This document shows positions 21,168 to 28,921 of a stretch of 41,981 bases of DNA, one piece after another. Origin of the DNA: a virus; the IMG/VR virus record IMGVR_UViG_3300042922_000894, positions 1-41,981 of that record; one strand, written 5' to 3'. Each line of letters begins with the position of its first letter. The stretch's first letter is position 1. Both the position numbers and the translations under genes were made by a program. The notes under the pieces are model-generated. The model was not told where the DNA came from, did not search any database, and was given only the letters and a program-made list of their open reading frames with translations.

Positions 21168-21484
21168 GCACCCTGCACCCCGACGTCATGCTCGAGATCC
21201 AACTCTCGGCGGCGATGAGTCGGAACCAGTACATCCGCGACGCGCAGCCGATCATCGACGAGGTCCGGCAGATCGCAGGCGGGCGCCCCGACATCCTCCA
21301 CCGCCAGGTCGGCATCTGGGTCGGATACCACGGCATCCCCGAGAACGCTGCGCTCACGTCCGCGCTGCTCGACGCGTTCCCCGGTGCCGTGCCGTTCATC
21401 CGCGAGGGCCAGGCGCGACGCGGGCGCGGCTCGCACAGCACGCCGTCCGTCCGGACGCCGAAGCAGCCCCCGGCCACCTCGTAA
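21164..21484 (+). CDS. Hypothetical cargo protein
   Basis: A 106-residue protein, translationally coupled to the preceding gene (ATGA overlap at 21164). The sequence (IIDEVRQIAGGRPDILHRQVG, then WVGYHGIPENAALTSALLDAF, in part) is soluble and globular-looking; no family recognised. Its C-terminal tail is basic and Pro/Ser-rich. The stop lies inside the terminator hairpin. Confidence 0.62.
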   Translation: MSTLHPDVMLEIQLSAAMSRNQYIRDAQPIIDEVRQIAGGRPDILHRQVGIWVGYHGIPENAALTSALLDAFPGAVPFIREGQARRGRGSHSTPSVRTPKQPPATS

Positions 21485-21501
21485 AGAGGCATCCGGGGGC
21501 T
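21465..21501 (+). terminator. Hairpin at end of cargo operon
   Basis: The outer 9-bp stem AGCCCCCGG (21465-21473) pairs with 21493-21501 and the inner CCTC (21477-21480) with GAGG (21486-21489). No T-run follows. It overlaps the stop of the preceding gene. Confidence 0.55.
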
Positions 21502-21555
21502 GGACTGAGTTCCTGCATTGCTGGCGAGTGCGTGCTGGCCGATATGCTCTGCGTC

Positions 21556-21708
21556 ATGGCTTCCGAACGCGAACCGATCTACCGGCTGGCTGAGCGAGCC
21601 GCACACCACCGCGCAGACGGATCGCTCCGTCGGGTGGCGAAGCCCGCCCTGATCGCGCTCGGCGCGCTCGCGATGCTGGCGTATTTCAGCGGCCCGCAGT
21701 TCTGGTGA
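21556..21708 (+). CDS. Small membrane protein
   Basis: A 50-residue protein: a charged cytoplasmic N-terminus, then one hydrophobic helix (KPALIALGALAMLAYFSGP, in part). TATGCT lies 7 nt before ATG 21556, a textbook actinobacterial leaderless arrangement. It ends 12 nt before the polymerase-like gene and may be co-transcribed with it. Confidence 0.62.
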   Translation: MASEREPIYRLAERAAHHRADGSLRRVAKPALIALGALAMLAYFSGPQFW

Positions 21709-21720
21709 GGCAGCGCTGAG

Positions 21721-23061
21721 ATGTCGATCTCACTGCTCGGCATCATCTTTCTCGGACTCGGCGTCATCGGCTGGTTGTTCTCCGAGCGCCTGTTCATTGC
21801 CACGATCGCAGCTTCCGCGGTGTTCTCGACGTCAGCAGCGGTCACGATTGCCGGGAACGGCATCCCGCCTTTCCATGTCGTCGGCGCTCTAGCTGTCGTC
21901 TCCGCGATCGTGTCGATGCTGCGAGGCGCGAAAGTCCGGCACCCTGCAGTGCCCCTACTGGTGCTGCTGCTGGTCTGGTCTGTTCTGGTGACCGCGTGGG
22001 CACCGACACTGTTCGCGGGCATCCCGATCCTGGACCCGCGCGCCGGCATCGATCGACAGGTGTACGACCCGACACCCCTCGCCTACACCCCCTCGATGGC
22101 CGCGCAGGTGGCGTACCTCATCGTGGGCGTTGGCGTCGCGATCTATCTCGCGCAGCGGCCACGCCTGACGCCTGCGGTTATCACCATCCCGATCACCATC
22201 GGCACCGCGCTGAGCGCCCTCCGCCTCGTTCCGGGGCTCGCTGAGCCTATGGATGCCATCTTCCGCAACTCCGCGTCCGCGGGGTACCTCGGGTTCGTGC
22301 AGCGCCATTTCGGGGTGTTCGCGGAGCCCTCCTACCTGGCCGTGTTCTCCATTGCCGCCCTCGCGTTCACCGTCTACCGACTGCGCGCCTCCCGAGGAAC
22401 GGAGCGCGTCGCTCTCGTCGCCGTCGTCTTGCTCGCGCCCGTGAACCTCTTCGCCGCGTCCTCCGGAACTGGCGCTCTCGGCTTCGTGCTGCTCGTCGGC
22501 ATCGCCCTCGTCTACTACGGGACGCGGTTCCTCTTCGCACGTATGAAGCTCAACCCCTGGTGGCTGCTGCTCCCGCTCGGGGTGGTCATCGCTCTCATCA
22601 CCCCGAACCCCCTTACCGCGTCGATTGCGGAGGTGCTGGACGACAAGTCCGGGAGCGCGTCGTTCCGCAACCGCTTCGCGTCGGATCTCTTCTCGCTTGA
22701 TCTCACCCTTGACACCTTCGGCATCGGCGTGGGTCTCGGCGCGAGTCGCCCCTCGAGCTTCGCCACTCTCGTCCTGAGCAACCTCGGCGTGATCGGCTTC
22801 GCGCTTCTCGCTGTGGCCCTCTGCCTTGCCATCGCGCGGGTGCGCATTACGCCCGGGTGGACGCCGGCCGCGGTCGCTCTGTTCGCGTTGGTGCTCGCCA
22901 AAGTCATCGCCGAGCCTGCCCTTAGCACCCCGCTGCTGTGGCTGCTCGTCGGCGCCTGCCTATACGCGGGAAACCGTGCACGGAACGAAGAGAAGCCCCC
23001 GCTGAGCAGCACGGTGGCTACTCAGCGGGGGCTCGTTCGTCAGTCGGCGAGGAACGCCTGA
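21721..23061 (+). CDS. O-antigen polymerase/ligase-like membrane protein
   Basis: A 446-residue protein with about ten to twelve predicted membrane helices. It shows features of the Wzy/WaaL superfamily: a periplasmic/extracellular loop with FAEPSYLAVF (residues about 200-210), the SGSASFRNRF segment, then FGIGVGLGASRPSSFA. These proteins polymerise or transfer surface polysaccharide repeat units. In the lysogeny region it is best explained as a conversion gene that alters host surface glycan and may block superinfection. The last 22 nt overlap, tail to tail, the end of the tail-fibre gene, and its 3' codons contain the terminator hairpin. Confidence 0.75.
   Translation: MSISLLGIIFLGLGVIGWLFSERLFIATIAASAVFSTSAAVTIAGNGIPPFHVVGALAVVSAIVSMLRGAKVRHPAVPLLVLLLVWSVLVTAWAPTLFAGIPILDPRAGIDRQVYDPTPLAYTPSMAAQVAYLIVGVGVAIYLAQRPRLTPAVITIPITIGTALSALRLVPGLAEPMDAIFRNSASAGYLGFVQRHFGVFAEPSYLAVFSIAALAFTVYRLRASRGTERVALVAVVLLAPVNLFAASSGTGALGFVLLVGIALVYYGTRFLFARMKLNPWWLLLPLGVVIALITPNPLTASIAEVLDDKSGSASFRNRFASDLFSLDLTLDTFGIGVGLGASRPSSFATLVLSNLGVIGFALLAVALCLAIARVRITPGWTPAAVALFALVLAKVIAEPALSTPLLWLLVGACLYAGNRARNEEKPPLSSTVATQRGLVRQSARNA
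22994..23033. terminator. Bidirectional terminator between convergent operons
   Basis: A 13-bp perfect stem, AGCCCCCGCTGAG (22994-23006) with 23021-23033, and a 14-nt loop. It lies within the last codons of the polymerase-like gene and just past the end of the tail-fibre gene, so it can stop transcription from both sides. Confidence 0.75.
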
Positions 23062-25610
23062 TACAGGTCGGCGTGACCTGCGGCGGATAGCAGCGTGGGC
23101 GTCTGGAAGACGTCGGATACCTGCCCGGTCATCCCCTGCGTGATGCCGCCGGGGGTGTCCCGACCGAGTGCGTGCAGGTTGGCCGTGCTGTTCCGGTTGT
23201 ACTCGCCCGTCCACTTCCCGACGAGAGCCCCGTCGAGATAAAGACTCACGCCCGTAGCGTCAGCCGTCCATGTGATCAGGTGCGGCTGCCCGTTCGCAAT
23301 AGAGACTGCGTTCGGACCGACCTCGCGCAGCACGAACGCAGTGTCGTAGGCGAGCAGGTGGATGGTGCCGTTGGTCTTGACCTGCAACGACCAGGCGACG
23401 CCGCCGTTCTGCTGGCCGGTCTTGGACGAGTTGCGCCCGACGATGCTGACCTCGGACGCCGGATTTGCGGCCATCTTCACTACGCACCCCGCGGTGAAGT
23501 ACCCCTGAATCCAGCCCTGCCCGTACGAGTTCTGCATGACGAGCGTGCCGCCCGCAACGTGCATCGACTTGTCGTCTGGCTCCGAGGGCACGATCGATCC
23601 CGCCCGGTAGGTGGGCGCAGTTCCCGAGAGCGTGGCGGCGTGTCCCGCGCCGGACGCATCGGCGATCGCAGTACCCGCTGCCTCGTCGAGCTTCCACCAC
23701 ACAAGCGGATCGATCGACGCGATGGCCGTGGAGAGGTTCGTGCGGTCGATGACTGGCTCGTGCGTGAACTTCTCGGCGGGCGCAGTTGCGGTGAGCAGGC
23801 CGTGTGCGAGGTTCGCGGCGACGACCATCTCGGCGCCGACGCTGCCGTTCTCGCCCGTTGTGTACGTCTGGCCGGTCGTGAATCGGGCTTGCAGCTCAAG
23901 CTGCCGGGTGAGGTGCTGGATCGCCCAGTACCCCGCGCCCGGATTCTGACCGCGGTCCCATCCGTAGACGTAGGCGCAGACGTCGTAGATGGCCTTGTCT
24001 TCGACACGAGGGAGCTGGTGGTCGGTTCCCTGCGGGTAGTAGATGTCGGCCGTCCCCGGCCATTTGTAGATCGTGCCGCCCGGCGCAAGGATGCGTCCGC
24101 CCGCCGGGTACGGGTGCGGCCCGAACGTCCCGACCGTGAAGTCGACGTTCAGCAGCGCGTCGTAGATGAGCTCGGCGTGCCGTGTGAGCGCCATCGGGAG
24201 CGCGAGTCCGGCGTCCCACGCGAACGCGAAGCTGCCGTACAGACTCGAGGCCGGCGACACCATGTAGTTCGGGTGAATGCGGGTGTGGTTGACGACCGTG
24301 CCGTCCGGGTTCACGTTGGTCCCGTTGAGGAACGTCGCCGGAATCACACCGTTGACGGGGGTCGTGTCGCTCAGGTCGGCGGGGATCGCGTTGTACGAGA
24401 TGCCCATGTTGATCAGCGACCGCCACCACTCGCCGTAGTTGGCGTGGTTCGGCTGCATCAGCATCGCCATGATGACGACCGGCGCGTGCCACGCCGTCTC
24501 CTCCGACTTCGAGTCGCCGAGAGCGACCTCGTTGCCGGCGCGGTCCTTCCAGTACGGGATGACGGTCGGCCCCCAGATCGAAGGCCGCATGCGGTTCGCT
24601 TCCCACACGACCATCGCGATGATCGCGTTCTGCCCAGCCGTCGAGATGCTGTCCCACACCATCCACGCCGCGGAGCTGATGAGGTACGCCCAGAGGGTGT
24701 ACTGCTGGTTGCCTGCGGTGCCGGGTCCGATGTTCTGCGGACCGCCCCACCCGGTGCCGCCGTTGTTCGCGAAGTGCTTCGCGGTCAGCGACGTCACGAG
24801 ACGCACGATCTGAACCCGCGCAGCAGCTTCTGTCGCTCCCACTACGGTCGGGTCAAACTTCCCGCGGCGGATGAGCGCACCCAGTGTGAAGGCAGCGTTC
24901 GCAGGGATGCGGATATTCGTCTCTGTCAGCCCGCCGAAATCGGTGATCGTGCCCGTACCGGGGTACGTGGTCGTGATCCACGTCATCGCGTACTTCGCGG
25001 CGTTCAACGTCGCCTCGGTCAGCAACGCCTCGATCTGCGCGTCGACGTCGCGCTGCGCGATCGGGTCGCGCAGAACGACGCCGAGAGGACTCGAAGCGTC
25101 CTGCGCCTGCCCAGCGATGACCGTCCCGAGCGCTGTTGCAGTCTTCGATCCGGGGGACTTGATGAGCGCCTCGGTGATGGTGTCGTTCGTGTTCCCGACG
25201 GCGGCAGCCTCCGCCGCAGCTTCGACGGCGGCGGCCTGTGCCGCCACGGCGTTCAGCCGCGCGAGTTCCGCCGCCTGAGCGCTGCTCGCCGCGGCGCCCG
25301 CGTTCCCCGATGCCATCGCCGCCGCGGCCTCTGCAGCGTTCGCGTAGACGGACAGCGACGTCATCGGGGTCCGGAGCGAGCCGGACACCACGACGATCTG
25401 CATCGTCTGGTTCACGACCCGGAAGGCGGGGTAGATGCCGAGGTCCGAGGACCGCAGCTCCGGCATCGGGACGCCCTGCAGGTCGGTGAGAGCGAGCGGC
25501 GTCGAGAGGGTGGTGTCCGCCAGGGCGTATACCTGCGCGGACGCGTTCTTGACGGTGTTGCCGTTGCCGTCGGCGGCGAGCGTCGCCGGGAAGTAGTCGA
25601 TGATCGCCAC
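23040..25610 (-). CDS. Tail fibre/spike with putative glycan-degrading and LamG domains
   Basis: An 856-residue protein. Residues 1-85 form the attachment module (IIDYFPATLAADGNGN, then YPAFRVVNQTMQIVVVSG). Residues 85-135 are an Ala-rich coiled-coil collar. The centre (about 190-600) is rich in Trp, Tyr, Asn and His (NQQYTLWAYLISSAAW, then KSEETAWHAPVVIMAM, then VNHTRIHPNYM) and resembles an alpha/alpha-toroid polysaccharide lyase or hydrolase. Residues 636-856 are a LamG/concanavalin-like domain starting DPLVWWKLDEAAGTA. It probably binds and cuts host surface glycan. GTG 25610 has AGGAG 7 nt upstream; the frame extends further but as a shadow. Confidence 0.8.
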   Translation of the reverse strand: MAIIDYFPATLAADGNGNTVKNASAQVYALADTTLSTPLALTDLQGVPMPELRSSDLGIYPAFRVVNQTMQIVVVSGSLRTPMTSLSVYANAAEAAAAMASGNAGAAASSAQAAELARLNAVAAQAAAVEAAAEAAAVGNTNDTITEALIKSPGSKTATALGTVIAGQAQDASSPLGVVLRDPIAQRDVDAQIEALLTEATLNAAKYAMTWITTTYPGTGTITDFGGLTETNIRIPANAAFTLGALIRRGKFDPTVVGATEAAARVQIVRLVTSLTAKHFANNGGTGWGGPQNIGPGTAGNQQYTLWAYLISSAAWMVWDSISTAGQNAIIAMVVWEANRMRPSIWGPTVIPYWKDRAGNEVALGDSKSEETAWHAPVVIMAMLMQPNHANYGEWWRSLINMGISYNAIPADLSDTTPVNGVIPATFLNGTNVNPDGTVVNHTRIHPNYMVSPASSLYGSFAFAWDAGLALPMALTRHAELIYDALLNVDFTVGTFGPHPYPAGGRILAPGGTIYKWPGTADIYYPQGTDHQLPRVEDKAIYDVCAYVYGWDRGQNPGAGYWAIQHLTRQLELQARFTTGQTYTTGENGSVGAEMVVAANLAHGLLTATAPAEKFTHEPVIDRTNLSTAIASIDPLVWWKLDEAAGTAIADASGAGHAATLSGTAPTYRAGSIVPSEPDDKSMHVAGGTLVMQNSYGQGWIQGYFTAGCVVKMAANPASEVSIVGRNSSKTGQQNGGVAWSLQVKTNGTIHLLAYDTAFVLREVGPNAVSIANGQPHLITWTADATGVSLYLDGALVGKWTGEYNRNSTANLHALGRDTPGGITQGMTGQVSDVFQTPTLLSAAGHADLYQAFLAD

Positions 25611-25642
25611 GTCGGCGCTCCTCTCGGGGTTAGGGGCGGGGG

Positions 25643-26041
25643 TCAGCCGAGCGCGCGGCGCGACTCGATCGCTGCCTGGTACTCGTCGCGGGTGACAACA
25701 CTCGGATCGGGCAGCACGGCGTCGTCGCCCGCACCCTCCGTCGCGACGACCTTGGATTTCGGGACGGAGCCGAGGCCGATCTTCGTCAGCCAGCCGTTGA
25801 CCTTCGGGATCGCCATGATGCGGGTGACGACGGAGGCGATCGCGACGAGCGAGGCGAGAGCGCCGGTCGCCCACGCGATCCAGGACGCCGGCAGGATCTT
25901 CGCCAGCTCGGCGAGGACGTCCGGCGCGACCAGCGCGAGGGCGAGGATGCCGGCGCTGATGGTCGACAGCCCGGAGACGACGACGGCGATTGCGGTGCGC
26001 AGCACGCGCTGCGTCTTGAACCAGATCTCGGGAACGTTCAT
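25643..26041 (-). CDS. Membrane protein, holin candidate
   Basis: A 132-residue protein with two hydrophobic helices (about residues 14-42 and 52-75), a basic loop and an acidic C-terminal tail. Size and topology suit a class II or actinophage holin, which makes the membrane holes that release the endolysin. ATG 26041 is preceded by a strong GGAGGT site. It is the last of three membrane-protein genes after the endolysin. Confidence 0.65.
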   Translation of the reverse strand: MNVPEIWFKTQRVLRTAIAVVVSGLSTISAGILALALVAPDVLAELAKILPASWIAWATGALASLVAIASVVTRIMAIPKVNGWLTKIGLGSVPKSKVVATEGAGDDAVLPDPSVVTRDEYQAAIESRRALG

Positions 26042-26051
26042 GGTGACCTCC

Positions 26052-26591
26052 TCAGGTCGTGGTGATGGTGTCGTCGAAGTCGGCAGGAAGGTGCAGCAGG
26101 TCCGCGAGTGGCACGGTCAGGTCGAGGGCGTTGTTGGCCCAGACGATGACGTCGCCTCCGGTGAACGTCGCGCCGCCCTCGGCGAGCTGACGCAAGCGGA
26201 GGATCGCGAGGCGGAGACGCTTCGCTTCTTCCTGTGCGCGCAGCATCGCCTCGGTGGTCTCTTCGAGGTCGTCCTCTGCGCGGCGGAGCGCTCGCGTGAG
26301 TACGTCGCGGGTTCCGTCGTCGACCTGCGTGTCGATTGAGGACTGCAGTTCGCGGATCGTCTCGGCCTGCCGGGCGATGGTCTTCGCGTCGCGTTCGACC
26401 TGCTCGTCGGCCTTCGTCAGAAGCTTGAGGATCAGATCGTTCGACGCGGCGTCGGCGGCGCGGATGTCGGTGGCGTTGGGTTGCCGATCCATGCGCGCCT
26501 TGCGGAGCATGTAGATCGGGGTTCCCACGGCGGCGCCGAGCGCAGTGATGAGCGCGGCGACCGCCGTGAGAAGGGCGGGGTTCAGATCCAT
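26052..26591 (-). CDS. Membrane-anchored coiled-coil protein of lysis cassette
   Basis: A 179-residue protein: one N-terminal membrane helix (ALLTAVAALITALGAAVGTP, residues 6-25), then a long charged coiled coil (about 45-140, heptads through ERDAKTIARQAETIRELQSS) and an acidic end. The arrangement resembles spanin-like or antiholin proteins, but assignment is by context only. ATG 26591 shares its region with the upstream stop (TGATG). Confidence 0.6.
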   Translation of the reverse strand: MDLNPALLTAVAALITALGAAVGTPIYMLRKARMDRQPNATDIRAADAASNDLILKLLTKADEQVERDAKTIARQAETIRELQSSIDTQVDDGTRDVLTRALRRAEDDLEETTEAMLRAQEEAKRLRLAILRLRQLAEGGATFTGGDVIVWANNALDLTVPLADLLHLPADFDDTITTT

Positions 26592-27046
26592 CAGACGAGA
26601 ACCTCCGCGCGCGTTCGCACCTCCACGAACCGCACCATGAGGAAGCACGCGATCGCTACCGACTGCAGCATCGGCCCGAGCCGGTTCGTGGCTTCGGGGT
26701 CCCCGGTTGTCAGTCCGATGACGACGAGCCACCCGAGGGTCGTGGCGTGGATGAAGGGCCCGACGGCGCCGACGATCAAGCCGGACAGCTCGACGAGCCG
26801 ACCCTGCCGCGACCGCCCGAGGCGCTGCGCGAGCAGCATCCCCACGATCGAACCGAGGATGCCAGCGACGGCGATGCCGACCCACGTCCAGACGAACGCC
26901 CCGAGGACCGCTGTCGTGGCCGGTGGAGTGGCGATCGCGTAGACCAGCAGCCAGGTGACGACGGCGAGCTTCGCCACCGCCCAGGCCTTGTGACGGGCAG
27001 GGAGCATGCGCTTCTTGCTCTGCGCGATCATGCGTCGCTCGGGCAT
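26591..27046 (-). CDS. Four-helix membrane protein, holin-like
   Basis: A 151-residue protein with a basic N-terminus and about four membrane helices (WAVAKLAVVTWLLVYAIA; AVLGAFVWTWVGIAVAGILG; and two more to residue 140). It directly follows the endolysin and is a second holin candidate. Start ATG 27046 (or 27031) has only weak ribosome sites and lies 11 nt after the endolysin stop. Confidence 0.62.
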   Translation of the reverse strand: MPERRMIAQSKKRMLPARHKAWAVAKLAVVTWLLVYAIATPPATTAVLGAFVWTWVGIAVAGILGSIVGMLLAQRLGRSRQGRLVELSGLIVGAVGPFIHATTLGWLVVIGLTTGDPEATNRLGPMLQSVAIACFLMVRFVEVRTRAEVLV

Positions 27047-27057
27047 CGCGAAGCCGC

Positions 27058-27879
27058 TCAGGCTTCGATGAGCGTGCGCAACTCGGCGGCGCGCGCGTTC
27101 ACGGCGGTCCACACGGCTCCGGCCAGCGCCTTGCCGGTGAGGGGGTCGAGGACCACGAACGCGTCGGCGGGGTTGTTCGTCGACTTGCCGTTCTTGTCGC
27201 GGACGTCCCAGATGTTGAGGTCGCAGCCGAAGGTGCGCAGGTAGACGGGCAGCTCGGAGATGTCGATCTCCTGCCAGTCGTCCTGGATGCGCAAGATGTT
27301 CTTCACCTTGTCCGGGTTGTCGGAGTGGACCAGGTGGCGGAAGATCCCGGGACCGAGGATCGCCAGGTGGGTGGCCGGTCCGAACTTGATACGAAGTGCG
27401 AGCATGTCGTCCTCCTCGAGGAGTGGTTTCGGCGCGGGCGCCGGCTTGGCGGGTGTGGATGCGGGTGCTGCGCCTGCGACGTTGATGTCGTAGCCCATGA
27501 CCCAGTTGGTCCAGCAGAGGAAGCGTCGACCCCATGCGCGCTCGAGAGCGCTGATCGAGGTGACGCCGACGCGGCCCGATCCGGGCACGTCTGTGGAGAC
27601 GACGTTGCCGCCGCCCACGCTGATGCAGATGTGGCCGTAACCGTTGCGGCCTGCCGTGAAGAACACGATCGCGCCCTTCGGTGGGGTGCGGTCGTAGTGG
27701 CGGTTCCCTGCCGGGACCGTCTCGAGTGCGCGAAGGGCGTAGGTGTAGAAGCCGGGGCGGTCCGAGGTGTGCGACCCGAGGGCGACGTACACGGCGTTGA
27801 GGCAGAGGCCCGTGCCGTACGTGCGCCACCCGAGCATGCGGTCGGCGGCGGCGACTCCGTCGAGACGCCCCTTACTCAT
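27058..27879 (-). CDS. Endolysin, CHAP/NlpC-P60-like cysteine peptidase
   Basis: A 273-residue lysin. The N-terminal domain (residues 1-125) has the catalytic Cys26 in GTGLCLNAVYVALG and His83 in NGYGHICISVGGGNV, typical of CHAP/NlpC-P60 peptidoglycan amidases or endopeptidases. A Pro/Ala linker (158-175) leads to a C-terminal domain that probably binds the wall. No signal peptide, so it needs a holin. ATG 27879 overlaps the 31-residue gene upstream (ATGA-type overlap). Confidence 0.85.
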   Translation of the reverse strand: MSKGRLDGVAAADRMLGWRTYGTGLCLNAVYVALGSHTSDRPGFYTYALRALETVPAGNRHYDRTPPKGAIVFFTAGRNGYGHICISVGGGNVVSTDVPGSGRVGVTSISALERAWGRRFLCWTNWVMGYDINVAGAAPASTPAKPAPAPKPLLEEDDMLALRIKFGPATHLAILGPGIFRHLVHSDNPDKVKNILRIQDDWQEIDISELPVYLRTFGCDLNIWDVRDKNGKSTNNPADAFVVLDPLTGKALAGAVWTAVNARAAELRTLIEA

Positions 27880-27967
27880 CGTCCACCGCCGGGTCTTCGA
27901 TGTGTTCCTCGACCTCGGCCGGCGCGGGTCCGAGGGTGGTGTGCACCGTGCGCTCACGATCTTTCAT
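27872..27967 (-). CDS. 31-residue acidic peptide gene
   Basis: ATG 27967 has a strong AAGGAGG site 4-5 nt upstream. It encodes a 31-residue acidic peptide (MKDRERTVHTTLGPAPAEVE, then an Asp/Glu-rich end). Its stop overlaps the endolysin ATG, so it may serve to couple endolysin translation. Function unknown. Confidence 0.6.
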   Translation of the reverse strand: MKDRERTVHTTLGPAPAEVEEHIEDPAVDDE

Positions 27968-28031
27968 GGCGCCTCCTTTCAGGTGGCATGGCGAAGCCTC
28001 CGACGGAGTGCCGGATGACGTGGGGAACCGG

Positions 28032-28919
28032 TTAGACGGCAGCCGGGTACGAGCCGTTGATGGTGACGTTCGTGTCGCCGTTCGAGTTCTTCGAGGCGAC
28101 GATGCCGCCGTCCGGCTTGAACTGGAACTCCGCGCCCTCACCGTTCGAGTGCGACGAGATCGCATAGTGGTCGACCGATGGGCGCAGGCCCGCGGGTACG
28201 GTTCCGAACGCGTTGCCCGGTGCCCAGCCGGCGCTGCGACCTGCGACCGCGCGGTAGAACACGATCCCGCCGATGCGCCGGACCTGCCCGTAGGCCCACT
28301 CCCACCCGCCATTGCGGGCGATGTCCACCCACCCGGTGTCCTCGGTCACGTCTCGGCGGCGCCAGATGGGCGAGCCGAGCGAGTCGAAGACTCGGGACCA
28401 TTCGACGTCTCCGATCTGAACGACCGTGCCAAGGCGGTTGAGGAACTGCAGCACGAGCGGGTCGGCAGCGAGTGCGCCGCCGTCTCCGCCCCATACCCGG
28501 AGGTCCACGAGCTCGCGCACCTGCGAAAATCCCGCCTGGACACGGGCCAGCCACAGCGGTTGATCGTCGAGCACCGCGACCGTCACTGCGCGGGCCGGGA
28601 GTTCCTTCGCCGTCCCGCCCTTCACGACGTGGAATGCGGACTGATTGGTGCCCCAGTCGCGCCGCATCGCGACGAGGTCCCAGCGAGAACCGGATGCGAT
28701 CGGATCGAGCGTCAGGGTCTCCTCGGCGTCGGTGAGGTCGCGGACGCCGTAGCCGAAGCCGCGCCCGGTCGAGAGGTTGATCTGCCGATCGCCGGTGCCC
28801 GGTGTGGCCCGCCAGGACGCGGCGTCCGCCACTCCGTACTGCCGACCGCCCGACATCGCGAGCAGATCAGACCACTCCGGCTCGTCGACGGAACCGTCGT
28901 ACCCGGCGCTGTGGATCAT
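28032..28919 (-). CDS. Minor tail / appendage protein
   Basis: A 295-residue protein. The N-terminal module (AGYDGSVDEPEWSDLLAMSG, then GYGVRDLTDAEETLTLDPIASGSRWDL, in part) is common to actinophage minor tail proteins found after the Gp37-like hub. The C-terminus (AISSHSNGEGAEFQFKPDGG, then NVTINGSYPAAV) resembles a receptor-facing beta-rich tip. ATG 28919 follows the hub stop by 2 nt. Confidence 0.75.
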   Translation of the reverse strand: MIHSAGYDGSVDEPEWSDLLAMSGGRQYGVADAASWRATPGTGDRQINLSTGRGFGYGVRDLTDAEETLTLDPIASGSRWDLVAMRRDWGTNQSAFHVVKGGTAKELPARAVTVAVLDDQPLWLARVQAGFSQVRELVDLRVWGGDGGALAADPLVLQFLNRLGTVVQIGDVEWSRVFDSLGSPIWRRRDVTEDTGWVDIARNGGWEWAYGQVRRIGGIVFYRAVAGRSAGWAPGNAFGTVPAGLRPSVDHYAISSHSNGEGAEFQFKPDGGIVASKNSNGDTNVTINGSYPAAV

Positions 28920-28921
28920 GG

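Noticed and set aside
23172-26339. Plus-strand open frame of over 1000 codons antisense to the tail fibre and lysis genes
   Set aside because: Composition is Arg/Asp/Val-rich as expected for the antisense shadow of high-GC genes; there is no ribosome site, and the minus-strand genes have recognisable domains.
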